Positions 44,994 to 54,058 of a stretch of DNA of 64,000 nucleotides are shown here, one piece after another. Location: positions 1,984,001-2,048,000 of the forward strand of contig NZ_CP114054.1 in NCBI RefSeq assembly GCF_026967575.1, given 5' to 3'. The position numbers and the translations under genes were made by a program. Positions within the stretch are counted from its first letter, which is position 1. The number at the start of each line of letters is the position of its first letter. The notes beneath the pieces are model-generated. The model had not been told where the DNA came from, did no database searches, and was given only the letters and a program-made list of their open reading frames with translations. The DNA comes from Aurantiacibacter sp. MUD11. GTDB lineage: Bacteria > Pseudomonadota > Alphaproteobacteria > Sphingomonadales > Sphingomonadaceae.

Positions 44994-45853
44994 CCGCTGA
45001 CCGGCTTGTTGTCGATCAGCCGCGTACCGCCGATGCGGGCGGCCACGAACAGGCGGGAATTGCCGTTGTCGGCATCGAGCAGGGCAATGGAGTCGGCATC
45101 GCGCAGTTCGGCATAGTCGACGCTGGCGAAGCCCGCGCCCAGCAACTGGTCTTCCAGCGCGGCGAGCGTGGGGGCCGCTTCCTGCCCCTCGCGAATGCGG
45201 GCAATCGCCTCGTCCATCGCGCGCGGCAGGGTGCCCGCTGCTTCACGCTGGTCGGGCGAGAGGTAGGCGTTGCGGCTGCTCATCGCGAGGCCGTCCGGCT
45301 CGCGCACGGTGGGCACGCCATGGATGGCATCGACATGCGGAAGCACCAGGTCGAGGTCGCGCGCCATGCGGCGGATGACGGCCAGCTGCTGCCAGTCCTT
45401 CTCGCCGAACAATGCCATGTCCGGTCGCATCTGGTTGAACAGCTTGCACACCACCGTCGCCACTCCATCGAAATGTCCGGGCCGGTCCGAGCCGCACAGC
45501 CCGGCGCTGACGCCGGAGACCGAGATGTTGGTGGCATAACCGTCGGGATACATGGCCGAGACCGTGGGCGCCCACAGCAGCGCCACGCCTTCCGCCTCCA
45601 GCTTGGCGGAGTCCTCGGCCAGCTGGCGCGGATAGGCGTCGAGATCCTCATTGGGGCCGAACTGGCGCGGGTTCACGAAGATGGACACGGCGACCATGTC
45701 CGCCATCTTCGCCGCCTCGCGCACCAGCGTCAGGTGGCCATCGTGCAGCGCGCCCATGGTCGGGACGAGTGCAAGCGTGCGCCGATTTCCCTCCGTGCCG
45801 CGCAATTCATCCACAGCCTGGCGCAGGTCGGGAAGGGCGGTGACGGTTTGCAT
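44990..45853 (-). CDS. panC: Pantoate-beta-alanine ligase
   Basis: A 287-residue enzyme that condenses pantoate and beta-alanine with ATP on the way to coenzyme A. Visible: VPTMGALHDGHLTLVREA (HIGH-like loop), VSIFVNPRQFGPNEDLDAYPR, GLCGSDRPGHFDGVATVV, FGEKDWQQLAVIRRM and SSRNAYLSPDQR. The length is normal. It heads the panC-DUF4403-NTF2 run; no panB is in view. Divergent from mipZ, 67 bases away. Confidence 0.97.
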   Translation of the reverse strand: MQTVTALPDLRQAVDELRGTEGNRRTLALVPTMGALHDGHLTLVREAAKMADMVAVSIFVNPRQFGPNEDLDAYPRQLAEDSAKLEAEGVALLWAPTVSAMYPDGYATNISVSGVSAGLCGSDRPGHFDGVATVVCKLFNQMRPDMALFGEKDWQQLAVIRRMARDLDLVLPHVDAIHGVPTVREPDGLAMSSRNAYLSPDQREAAGTLPRAMDEAIARIREGQEAAPTLAALEDQLLGAGFASVDYAELRDADSIALLDADNGNSRLFVAARIGGTRLIDNKPVSG

Positions 45854-45920
45854 GGGCTATGACCTCGGATAGGATATGGCCCTTGCCTAGCCGCCCCCAA
45901 CGCCAAGAGAAAGGCTGACA

Positions 45921-46751
45921 ATGACAGCACCGCATCGGATTGTCTTCGCCAACGAAAAGGGCGGCACCGGCAAATCTACGACAGCGGTGCACGTGGCCGT
46001 CGCGCTGGCCTACCAGGGGGCGAAGGTCGCCGCGCTCGACCTCGACACGCGGCAGAAGACCTTCTTCCGCTATTGCGAGAACCGCGCCGAGACTCAGCGC
46101 CGCCGCGGCATCACCCTGCCCGGCCCGGTATTCGACACCTGCCACGGCGACACGATCGAGGCGCTGGAGGAAGAGGCCGCCCGCATCGGCGAGGATGTCG
46201 ACTTCCTGCTGTTCGATACGCCAGGCCGTGACGATCCCTTTGCCCGCCATGTCGCCGCCAGCGCCGATACGCTGGTGACCCCGATGAACGACAGCTTCGT
46301 CGATTTCGACCTGATCGGCCATGTGGACGCGGAAAGCTTCAAGGTGCGCAAGCTGTCCTTCTATGCCGAACTGATCTGGGAAGCGCGGATCAAGCGCAGC
46401 CGCGCGACGCTGGAAGAACAGCGGCGCGAGATGGACTGGGTCGTGGTGCGCAACCGCACCGGCTATACCGATGCACGCAACCAGCGCCGCATCGACGAGG
46501 CGCTGACCGAGCTTTCCAAGCGGGTGGGCTTTCGCGTCTCGCACGGCCTGTCCGAACGCGTGATCTATCGTGAACTGTTCCCCTCCGGGCTGACGCTGCT
46601 CGATAAAGGGCACCTGGGCGAACTTGGCACCAGCCACCTCGTCGCCCGGCAGGAATTGCGCAGCCTGATCGCCAACCTCCACCTGCCGATGCCGGTGGTG
46701 CGCGAGAATGCATCCGTGTCGGCGACGCAACCCGCCGTGGAGCCTGCCTGA
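45921..46751 (+). CDS. mipZ: Division-plane positioning ATPase MipZ (ParA family)
   Basis: A 276-residue ParA-like ATPase. In Caulobacter MipZ binds DNA near the ParB-parS pole and blocks FtsZ assembly, so that division occurs at midcell. It shows the deviant Walker A NEKGGTGKST (about residues 11-20), LDLDTRQKTFFRYCENR, FLLFDTPGRDDPFARHVA and DSFVDFDLIG, then MDWVVVRNR. The length and run order of motifs fit MipZ rather than plasmid ParA. The ATG at 45921 follows AAAGG. A small J-domain gene follows three bases later. Confidence 0.92.
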   Translation: MTAPHRIVFANEKGGTGKSTTAVHVAVALAYQGAKVAALDLDTRQKTFFRYCENRAETQRRRGITLPGPVFDTCHGDTIEALEEEAARIGEDVDFLLFDTPGRDDPFARHVAASADTLVTPMNDSFVDFDLIGHVDAESFKVRKLSFYAELIWEARIKRSRATLEEQRREMDWVVVRNRTGYTDARNQRRIDEALTELSKRVGFRVSHGLSERVIYRELFPSGLTLLDKGHLGELGTSHLVARQELRSLIANLHLPMPVVRENASVSATQPAVEPA

Positions 46752-46754
46752 TCC

Positions 46755-47039
46755 ATGCTGCGCTGGCTCGTCATCGCCGGTGTCATCCTGCTGTTCTACC
46801 GCTGGATTCTGGGTCGCTGGCCGTGGCAGCCCAAGATGTCGACCCGCAACCAGGCACTGTTCCGCGCACGGCGGTTGCTGGGTGTCGAACACAATGCCAA
46901 TCGGTCTGAAATAATTGCCGCGCATAAGCGGCTGGTCGCCATGGTCCACCCGGATCGCGGCGGCACCAACCAGCAGGTGCACGAAGCCAACGCCGCGCGC
47001 GACCTGCTGCTGGACGAACTGCCCGACGCTGTGGAATAG
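46755..47039 (+). CDS. Membrane-anchored J-domain protein (Tim14/Pam18-like)
   Basis: A 94-residue protein with one N-terminal helix (LRWLVIAGVILLFYRWILG, residues 2-20) and a C-terminal J-domain with RARRLLGVEHNANRSEIIAAHKRL (in parts) and the HPD motif in VHPDRGG. Such proteins stimulate the ATPase of a DnaK-type chaperone at the membrane. Three bases after mipZ, so co-expressed; any functional tie to MipZ is unknown. Confidence 0.9.
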   Translation: MLRWLVIAGVILLFYRWILGRWPWQPKMSTRNQALFRARRLLGVEHNANRSEIIAAHKRLVAMVHPDRGGTNQQVHEANAARDLLLDELPDAVE

Positions 47040-47081
47040 CAGCTTCCGGCCGCCCCGGAGTTTTGGCCGCAAGGAGCTGAA

Positions 47082-48512
47082 ATGAATCACACATTCCACC
47101 CCACCGTCCTGCGTGAATACGACATTCGCGGGATCATCGGCGAAACCCTGGGCCCGGACGATGCGCGTGCCATCGGACGCGGTTTCGGCACGCTGCTGCG
47201 GCGGGACCTGGCGGACCTGGACCGGGCGCCGAAAGTGGCGGTGGGTTACGACGGGCGCGTCAGCTCGCCCATGCTCGAACATGCGCTGGTCGAAGGGCTG
47301 ACCGCCAGCGGCTGCGACGTTCGCCGCATCGGCATGGGCGCAACGCCGATGCTCTACTATGCGGAAGCCTCAGCTGAAGAGGTGGATGGCGGCATTCAGA
47401 TAACTGGCAGCCACAATCCCGCCAGTTACAATGGCTTCAAGATGGTATTTCGGGGCCGACCCTTCTTCGGTGCCGATATCCAGCTGCTCGGGAAGATGGG
47501 CGCCGAGGGGGACTGGGTCGACGGGTCCGGCGAAGTCGAGAGTGTCGAGATCATCGAGGAGTATATCGAGCGTCTCCTGAGTGCACTCTCGGGGATAGAC
47601 CAGGGCAGCTTGGCGAGCCTGAAGGTCGGCTGGGACGCGGGCAACGGCGCCGCCGGCCCCGCGCTCGAACTCCTCGCCAAGCGCCTTCCGGGTGAGCACC
47701 ACCTGCTGTTCACTGAGGTCGACGGCAATTTTCCCAATCATCATCCTGATCCCACTGTCGAGGCGAACCTTGCCGACCTGCGCAGGCTTGTCGCCGAGAA
47801 GAACCTCGACTTCGGAGTGGCTTTCGACGGTGACGGCGACCGCATCGGCGCCATCGACGGTGAAGGCCGGGTGATTTGGGGTGATCAACTACTGATGATT
47901 TACGCCGAGGACCTCCTCGGAAGACTACCTAACTCCACGATTATCGCCGATGTGAAGGCCAGCCGCGCGCTGTTCGATCACGTCTCGGCTTGCGGCGGCA
48001 CGCCGCTGATGTGGAAGACCGGCCACTCGCTGATTAAGTCCAAAATGAAGGAAGTTTCCTCGCCATTGGCGGGCGAGATGAGCGGGCACGTCTTCTTTGC
48101 CGACGAATATTACGGTTTCGACGACGCGCTCTATGCCGGTGTGCGCCTGCTGGCCGCCTCCGCCCGGCTGGGCAAGTCGGTGACGCAGCTGCGTGGCGAG
48201 ATGCCGGACATGCTCAATACCCCGGAAATGCGCTTCCAGGTCGACGAGAGCCGCAAGTTCGCCGCCATCGACGAGGTGAAGGCGCGCCTGACCGGCGACG
48301 ACGTGCCCGCCGGGACCGAGGTCAACGCCACCGACGGCGTGCGCGTGAACACGCCCGACGGCTGGTGGCTGCTGCGCGCCTCCAACACGCAGGACGTGCT
48401 GGTCGCGCGCGCCGAGAGCGACAGTGAGGACGGGCTGGAACGGCTGATGGCTCAGATCGACGAGCAACTGGCGCTGAGTGGCCTCGAACGCGGCGAGAGC
48501 GTCGGTCACTAG
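47082..48512 (+). CDS. pgmG: Phosphoglucomutase/phosphomannomutase
   Basis: A 476-residue alpha-D-phosphohexomutase that interconverts 1- and 6-phosphates of glucose and mannose for polysaccharide and LPS precursors. Seen: LREYDIRGIIGETL, the phosphoserine loop TGSHNPASYNG, the metal loop FDGDGDRIG, GEMSGHVFF (sugar-binding) and RASNTQDVLVARAE (phosphate-binding). It fits the sphingomonad PgmG type. The ribosome site AAGGAG is good. From about 47,380 to 48,060 the codon use is less GC-biased (AGA, CTA, ATT appear) than in its neighbours. Confidence 0.95.
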   Translation: MNHTFHPTVLREYDIRGIIGETLGPDDARAIGRGFGTLLRRDLADLDRAPKVAVGYDGRVSSPMLEHALVEGLTASGCDVRRIGMGATPMLYYAEASAEEVDGGIQITGSHNPASYNGFKMVFRGRPFFGADIQLLGKMGAEGDWVDGSGEVESVEIIEEYIERLLSALSGIDQGSLASLKVGWDAGNGAAGPALELLAKRLPGEHHLLFTEVDGNFPNHHPDPTVEANLADLRRLVAEKNLDFGVAFDGDGDRIGAIDGEGRVIWGDQLLMIYAEDLLGRLPNSTIIADVKASRALFDHVSACGGTPLMWKTGHSLIKSKMKEVSSPLAGEMSGHVFFADEYYGFDDALYAGVRLLAASARLGKSVTQLRGEMPDMLNTPEMRFQVDESRKFAAIDEVKARLTGDDVPAGTEVNATDGVRVNTPDGWWLLRASNTQDVLVARAESDSEDGLERLMAQIDEQLALSGLERGESVGH

Positions 48513-48549
48513 GAAGAACATCATCGACAAATCGGCAAATAATGGCATT

Positions 48550-48571
48550 CTACCTCCATACCGGGGGGTAG
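48550..48571 (+). promoter_or_regulatory. Hairpin abutting the start codon of the MFS gene
   Basis: CTACCTCC (48550-48557) can pair with GGGGGTAG (48564-48571) with one G-U pair. The stem ends three bases before the ATG at 48575 and covers the only purine-rich stretch available as a ribosome site. Confidence 0.4.
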
Positions 48572-48574
48572 AAC

Positions 48575-49933
48575 ATGGCCAGTATTGTGGGGGGCTCACA
48601 GAAGCTCATTCTTTCGCGTAGCAAGTCACTTCGACTTATTACGCTGTTTTTATTCTATTTTACGCAAGGTTTTCCTGTCGGGGTGTTCTTTTACGCGATC
48701 CCGGCGTGGATGTCGGTCGGTGGCGCTTCGACGGCCGAAGTGGCGTCCGTGGTGGCCGCGGCAGGCCTGCCATGGTCGCTCAAGCTCGTGAATGGCTTCA
48801 TCATCGATCGTTATACATTCCTGCCGATGGGTCGGCGCCGGGTCTGGATCATCGGTGCGCAGGCGCTGATTTCCCTGTCGCTGCTCGCCGGCGCGGCCAT
48901 CAGCCCGCTCCCCGGAGATATCGTCATGCTTGCCGCGCTGGCGTTCCTCTCCAATGCTGCCGTCACTTTCCAGGATGTCGGCATCGACAGCCTCGCCGTG
49001 GACATCATGGAGGAGGACGAACGCGCCAAGGCTGCCGGGATCATGATGGCAGCCCAGCTGCTGGGAATTGCGGCGGCAACTTCGCTGGGCGGCCTGTTGT
49101 TCAACGGATACGGCATTACCGTGGGATTGATCGGGCTGGCTCTCGTCCCGGCCGGGGTAATGCTGCACGGCATCATCATCCGGGAGCGCGGCAACGAACG
49201 GCGGCTGCCGTGGACTCAAGGTGAAAGTCACCCGAAGAACCGCGCGGTGCAGGTGACTGCATGGATGCCGCTGGTGCGCGGTGCGGCCAAGGCGATCGTC
49301 GTTCCGCTCAGCATACTGATGCTGCCAATCATGATGGCACGCTCGGTCGCTTACGGCGTATTCGAAGCCTACCATCCGGAACTGTTCACTCAGGGCGCCG
49401 GTTGGGGAATAAATGACTACACCAGCCTCATCTCGACCTCGACCATGGTCAGCGGCCTCGTCGGGCTGATTATCGGCGGTCTGGTGATCGACAGGATCGG
49501 AGCGCAACGTGCGCTGACGCTCGCGGCGGCGGCTTGCGCCGTCTTGCTGTTCGTCATGGGCTTCGCGACGAGCTTGTGGACTGTCGACTGGTGGCTGACC
49601 GCCTTCATCCTGATGTTTGACATCTTCGCGTTCTTCTATGTCGCCTCGTTCATCCCGATCTGCATGCAGCTCTGCGTCCCTGCCGTCGCGGCGACCCAGT
49701 TCACGGTCTACATGGCGATAGGCAACTTCGGCCGCCCGATCGGGGCAATGATTGCAGCCTGGACCGAAGGCGATCTCGGGATGCCGGCCATGATGTATCT
49801 GATTGCCGGCGCTGCCTGTGCCGCTTCGGCCGGGGCTCTCCTGTTCGTGAGATATGCGCCCAACCGGGAGGTCGTTGCCGAGGTCGCGGAAGAACTGCCG
49901 CAGGGGGAAGGACTGCCGCCCAAGCTTGACTAG
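48575..49933 (+). CDS. MFS transporter (AmpG/acetyl-CoA-transporter-like)
   Basis: A 452-residue protein of about twelve helices: ITLFLFYFTQGFPVGVFFYAIPAW (TM1 region, AmpG-like), LPWSLKLVNGFIIDRYTFLPMGRRRVWI (signature loop), FQDVGIDSLAVDIMEEDERAKAAGIM and MQLCVPAVAATQFTVYMAIGNFGRPIGA (parts). The pattern fits the AmpG/SLC33-like branch of the major facilitator family; the substrate, possibly a muropeptide, is not certain. The first 30 codons are AT-rich compared with the rest. A hairpin sits on the ribosome-site region. Confidence 0.87.
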   Translation: MASIVGGSQKLILSRSKSLRLITLFLFYFTQGFPVGVFFYAIPAWMSVGGASTAEVASVVAAAGLPWSLKLVNGFIIDRYTFLPMGRRRVWIIGAQALISLSLLAGAAISPLPGDIVMLAALAFLSNAAVTFQDVGIDSLAVDIMEEDERAKAAGIMMAAQLLGIAAATSLGGLLFNGYGITVGLIGLALVPAGVMLHGIIIRERGNERRLPWTQGESHPKNRAVQVTAWMPLVRGAAKAIVVPLSILMLPIMMARSVAYGVFEAYHPELFTQGAGWGINDYTSLISTSTMVSGLVGLIIGGLVIDRIGAQRALTLAAAACAVLLFVMGFATSLWTVDWWLTAFILMFDIFAFFYVASFIPICMQLCVPAVAATQFTVYMAIGNFGRPIGAMIAAWTEGDLGMPAMMYLIAGAACAASAGALLFVRYAPNREVVAEVAEELPQGEGLPPKLD

Positions 49934-49963
49934 GGAAAAGCGTCCGGCACGGTGCGCTGCCTT

Positions 49964-52429
49964 ATGGAGTTGCCCGCTGCCATCCCCCCCGAGATCACCG
50001 ACTGGTTCGCCGGTCGAGATTGGCGCATTCGGCGGCACCAGGCGGAAATGCTCGCCGCATCGGATGCCGGGCAGCACGCCATGCTGGTGGCTGACACCGG
50101 CGCAGGCAAGACGCTGGCGGGTTTCCTGCCGACGCTGGCGGACTTCTGCCCTTCGCGGATCGGTGACGGCCAGCCGCCGGAGGGGCTGCATACGCTCTAC
50201 ATCTCGCCGCTCAAGGCACTGGCGCATGACGTGCAGCGGAACCTCCTCACCCCGGTGGAGGAAATGGGCCTCGATCTGCGGATCGAGACGCGCAGCGGCG
50301 ATACCCCGTCGGACCGCAAGCGTCGCCAGCGCAGCCGTCCGCCCAACGTCCTGCTGACCACGCCCGAGAGCCTCTCGCTGCTGCTCAGCTTCGAGGACAG
50401 CTTCACGCTGTTCGCGGGGTTGAAGCGCGTGGTGGTGGACGAGATCCACGCCTTCGCCACGCAGAAGCGCGGGGACCTGCTGGCCCTGGCCCTCTCGCGA
50501 TTGCAGGCCATTGCGCCCAACATGCAGCGCGCCGCCCTCTCGGCGACGGTGGCCGACCCGGAGGGCTACCGCGCGTGGATCGCACCGTGGGGCGATATCG
50601 ATGCGGTGGAACTGGTCGAGGGGGAGAAGGGTGCCGAGCCTGAGGTCGAAATCCTGCTGCCCGACGAGGAGCGCGTACCCTGGGGTGGCCATGCCGCGAC
50701 CTGGTCGATCGGCCAGCTCTACGAACGGATCAAGGCAAACAGGACCACGCTGGTCTTCACCAACACGCGGTTCTTGGCCGAATACATCTTCCAGCACCTG
50801 TGGGATGTCAACGAGGAGAACCTGCCCATCGGCATCCACCACGGCTCGCTGTCGAAAGAGGCGCGGCGCAAGGTGGAGGGCGCGATGGCGCGGGGTGAGC
50901 TGCGGGCGCTGGTGTGCACGGCCAGCCTCGACCTTGGCGTCGACTGGGGCGATGTCGACCTGGTGGTGCAGATGGGTGCACCCAAGGGCTCCAGCCGATT
51001 GCTGCAACGCATAGGACGCGCCAATCACCGGCTCGATCAGCCCAGTCATGCGCTGCTGGTGCCGGGGAATCGCTTCGAATTTCTCGAGGCGACCGCCGCC
51101 TTGCAGGCGGTGGAGGAAGGCCAGCGCGACGGCGAGGATTTCCGTCCAGGCGGGCTCGACGTGCTGGCCCAGCATGTGATGGCCTGCGCCTGTGCCGCGC
51201 CGTTCCACGAGGATGCGCTGCTGGCCGAAATCCGCTCCTGCTGGCCCTACGCCATGATCGACACCGAGCAGTTCGGGCGCGTGCTCGAATTCGTGGCGAC
51301 CGGTGGCTACGCGCTCAAGGCCTATGACAAGTTCAAGCGCGTCACGCGCGACAAGGAGGGCGTCTGGCGGCTCACCCATCCGGAGCAGGCGCAGCGCCAC
51401 CGGATGAATGCCGGCATCATCGTCGACAGCGAGATGCTGGAGGTACGCTTTCGCAACGGTCGCTCGCTGGGCAAGGTGGAGGAGCGCTTTGCCGCCGCGC
51501 TGCGGCCTGGCGACACCTTCCAGTTCAGCGGCGTGAACCTGGAAGTGGAGCAGCTCAAGGACATGGAGCTGATCGTTCGCGCCAGTTCCAAGGCGGCGAT
51601 GATCCCCTCGTATGGCGGACTGCGCCTGCCGCTCACCACGCACCTGGCGGACCGGGTGCGCGCGCTGCTGACCGATCGGGCGGGCTGGGCGCGCTTCCCT
51701 GACGACGTGCGCGAATGGCTGGAGGTGCAGGACTGGCGGAGCCACCTGCCGGGTCCGGACAACCTGCTGGTCGAGAGCTTCCCCCACGCCAAGCGGCACT
51801 ACACCGTCTACTATACCTTCACCGGCTGGAACGCGAACCAGTCGCTGGGCATGCTGATCACCGCGCGGATGGAGGCGATGGGACTGATGCCGGGCGGCTT
51901 CGTCGCCAACGACTATTCGCTGGCGGTCTGGGGTCTGCGCCCGGTGGAAGACCCGCGGCCGCTGCTGTCGCCCGACATCCTGACCGAGGAGTTCATCGAC
52001 TGGGTGCAGGATTCTTACCTTCTCCGCCGCGCCTTCCGCGAGGTGGCGGTGATTGGCGGGCTGGTGGAGCGCCAGCATCCCGGCAAGCGCAAGAGCGGGC
52101 GTCAGGTCACTTTCAGCACCGATCTGATCTACGATGTGCTGCGCAAGTACGAGCCGGACCATGTGCTGATCGAAGCCGCCTGGGCCGATGCCCGCGCGCG
52201 CATGACCGACATCGGACGGCTCGGCGACCTGCTCGATACCGCAGCCGAGAAGCTCGACCATGTCGTGCTTGAGCGGGTCAGCCCGCTGGCCGTGCCGGTG
52301 ATGGTGATGATCGGCCGCGAGAGCGTCCCGCAAGGCGCGCAGGACGACGAGCTGCTGTTGGAAGCAGAGACACTGGCCGGCGCGGCCATGCGGGTGGATG
52401 GATTGCCGGAAGGACTGGGCAAGGACTAG
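49964..52429 (+). CDS. Ligase-associated DNA-damage-response DEXH helicase (Lhr-like)
   Basis: An 821-residue superfamily 2 helicase. Walker A in VADTGAGKTLAGF, the DEXH box as VVDEIHAFATQKRGDL, SAT in ALSATVADPEG, and motif VI in RIGRANHRLDQPSHAL are clear. The C-terminal half holds a winged-helix and beta-barrel region of the Lhr type. The length fits the ligase-associated subgroup, which usually sits with an ATP-dependent DNA ligase and two nucleases; none of those partners is here. The ATG at 49964 is chosen over a GTG at 49952. Its end overlaps the convergent exbD3 by four bases. Confidence 0.9.
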   Translation: MELPAAIPPEITDWFAGRDWRIRRHQAEMLAASDAGQHAMLVADTGAGKTLAGFLPTLADFCPSRIGDGQPPEGLHTLYISPLKALAHDVQRNLLTPVEEMGLDLRIETRSGDTPSDRKRRQRSRPPNVLLTTPESLSLLLSFEDSFTLFAGLKRVVVDEIHAFATQKRGDLLALALSRLQAIAPNMQRAALSATVADPEGYRAWIAPWGDIDAVELVEGEKGAEPEVEILLPDEERVPWGGHAATWSIGQLYERIKANRTTLVFTNTRFLAEYIFQHLWDVNEENLPIGIHHGSLSKEARRKVEGAMARGELRALVCTASLDLGVDWGDVDLVVQMGAPKGSSRLLQRIGRANHRLDQPSHALLVPGNRFEFLEATAALQAVEEGQRDGEDFRPGGLDVLAQHVMACACAAPFHEDALLAEIRSCWPYAMIDTEQFGRVLEFVATGGYALKAYDKFKRVTRDKEGVWRLTHPEQAQRHRMNAGIIVDSEMLEVRFRNGRSLGKVEERFAAALRPGDTFQFSGVNLEVEQLKDMELIVRASSKAAMIPSYGGLRLPLTTHLADRVRALLTDRAGWARFPDDVREWLEVQDWRSHLPGPDNLLVESFPHAKRHYTVYYTFTGWNANQSLGMLITARMEAMGLMPGGFVANDYSLAVWGLRPVEDPRPLLSPDILTEEFIDWVQDSYLLRRAFREVAVIGGLVERQHPGKRKSGRQVTFSTDLIYDVLRKYEPDHVLIEAAWADARARMTDIGRLGDLLDTAAEKLDHVVLERVSPLAVPVMVMIGRESVPQGAQDDELLLEAETLAGAAMRVDGLPEGLGKD

Positions 52430-52866
52430 TCCTTGCCGAATTCCCGATATTGATGGTTGCCGACGAAGGCGAACTTGTCGAGGCGGGCATCGGCGACGGC
52501 GTTGATGACATGCACCGAGTCCTCGTAGCTCGCATTGGCGTCGGGCTCGAAGCGGATGACGGGCATTTCCGTCTGCGCGGCTGCGGCTTCGAGGCGCGCT
52601 TCGAGCTGCCCCTGCGAGACCGCTTCGCCGTTCCAGAGCACGGCTCCGTTCGCGCGGACAACAAGCGAGACTTGCTCGGAGGTCTGTGAACCCGGCCCCG
52701 GTGCGGGCAGATCCACATCCAGCCGGTGTGCGGCGATGGGGATGGAGAGGATGATCATCACGAGGAGAACCAGCAGCACGTCGATCAGCGGCGTGATGTT
52801 CAACTCACTCATCGGCTCGGGAGTGCGGTTGAAGCTGCGGTCGAGCATGCGGGAACGTATCGCCAT
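52426..52866 (-). CDS. exbD: ExbD/TolR-family protein, third copy (separately promoted)
   Basis: A 146-residue single-pass inner-membrane protein of the TonB-ExbB-ExbD motor. N-terminal cytosolic segment ending SELNITPLIDVLLVLLVMIIL, where the Asp in the helix is the proton-path residue; then a periplasmic domain (SLVVRANGAVLWNGEAVSQGQLEARL, VHVINAVADARLDKFAFVGN). Its ending (KFAFVGNHQYREFGKD) closely mirrors that of exbD2, so the two are recent paralogs. It lies beyond the exbD2 terminator and has its own promoter. The ribosome site GAGGAG is strong; the ATG at 52866 is used instead of an upstream TTG/ATG frame. Confidence 0.93.
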   Translation of the reverse strand: MAIRSRMLDRSFNRTPEPMSELNITPLIDVLLVLLVMIILSIPIAAHRLDVDLPAPGPGSQTSEQVSLVVRANGAVLWNGEAVSQGQLEARLEAAAAQTEMPVIRFEPDANASYEDSVHVINAVADARLDKFAFVGNHQYREFGKD

Positions 52867-52892
52867 GATCACTCTCCTCGAGATGTAACAGC

Positions 52893-52921
52893 ATAACATC
52901 ACATATGCGAAGTGCAGTCAA
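52893..52921 (-). promoter_or_regulatory. Promoter of exbD3
   Basis: On the minus strand TTGACT (52921-52916), 17 bases, TGTTAT (52898-52893): near-consensus sigma-70 spacing and boxes. The partial palindrome GATGT-N9-ACATC lies over the -10 and downstream. Confidence 0.6.
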
Positions 52922-52950
52922 GTCAGGGCGTTGGGTTGGCAAGCGGGCAA

Positions 52951-52979
52951 AGAAAAAGGGGCGGATCGCTCCGCCCCTT
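52951..52979 (-). terminator. Terminator of tonB-exbB-exbD1-exbD2
   Basis: A perfect 10-bp stem (AAGGGGCGGA at 52956-52965 with TCCGCCCCTT at 52970-52979), loop of four, and on the minus strand a T-run (TTTTTCTTT) after the stem. Confidence 0.88.
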
Positions 52980-53007
52980 CTCTTGATCCGTGATCCGGTA
53001 GGAAGGC

Positions 53008-53451
53008 TTAGCCTTCTTCACCCTTGCCGAACGAGCGGTACTTCTCGTTGCCGACAAAGCCGAACTTCGTCACGCCACTGGCCTTGATGATGTTCAGCAC
53101 GCGAGCCGACAGGTTGTAGCTGGCGTTGGCTTCCGGCTCGAACTGCAGTTCCGGCTCGACCGCGAAGGTGAGCGACTGCTGCAGGTTGCCAACCAGTTCA
53201 CCCTGGCTGATCGGATCAGCGTTCCAGAGGATCTGGCCGTCGCGGGTCAGCACGATCTTGTTCTTGATCGGGTCGACATCCGGCGTGTCCGGGTTGTTGG
53301 TGGGCGAAGGCAGGTCGATATTGACCGCGTGCGTTGCCACCGGGATGGTGATGATGAACATGATGAGGAGCACGAGCAGGACGTCGATCAACGGCGTCAT
53401 GTTCATGTCCATCATCGGTTCGCCGTCATCACTGCCACCTGACATTGCCAT
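53008..53451 (-). CDS. exbD: ExbD/TolR-family biopolymer transport protein, second copy
   Basis: A 147-residue ExbD: MDMNMTPLIDVLLVLLIMFIITIPVATHAV (parts) carries the helix with the conserved Asp, followed by IDLPSPTNN, KNKIVLTRDGQILWNADPISQGEL and a periplasmic domain ending FGFVGNEKYRSFGKGEEG. A Met/Asp-rich cytosolic start (MSGGSDDGEPMMDMNM). It lies 35 bases after exbD1 and ends before the terminator at 52951. Complex partner of ExbB and TonB. Confidence 0.95.
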   Translation of the reverse strand: MAMSGGSDDGEPMMDMNMTPLIDVLLVLLIMFIITIPVATHAVNIDLPSPTNNPDTPDVDPIKNKIVLTRDGQILWNADPISQGELVGNLQQSLTFAVEPELQFEPEANASYNLSARVLNIIKASGVTKFGFVGNEKYRSFGKGEEG

Positions 53452-53486
53452 GAGAGCTTACTCCTTGAAATTCGCGTCCGCGCCGA

Positions 53487-54026
<540 letters not shown>

Positions 54027-54058
54027 GTCTCTAGTCCTATCTCACGTCAGTAATCTGG

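Noticed and set aside
48650..52333. A 1227-codon open frame on the minus strand
   Set aside because: It is antisense to the MFS and helicase genes, His/Arg/Gln-rich, without domains, and follows from high third-position GC. Both plus-strand genes have clear motifs.
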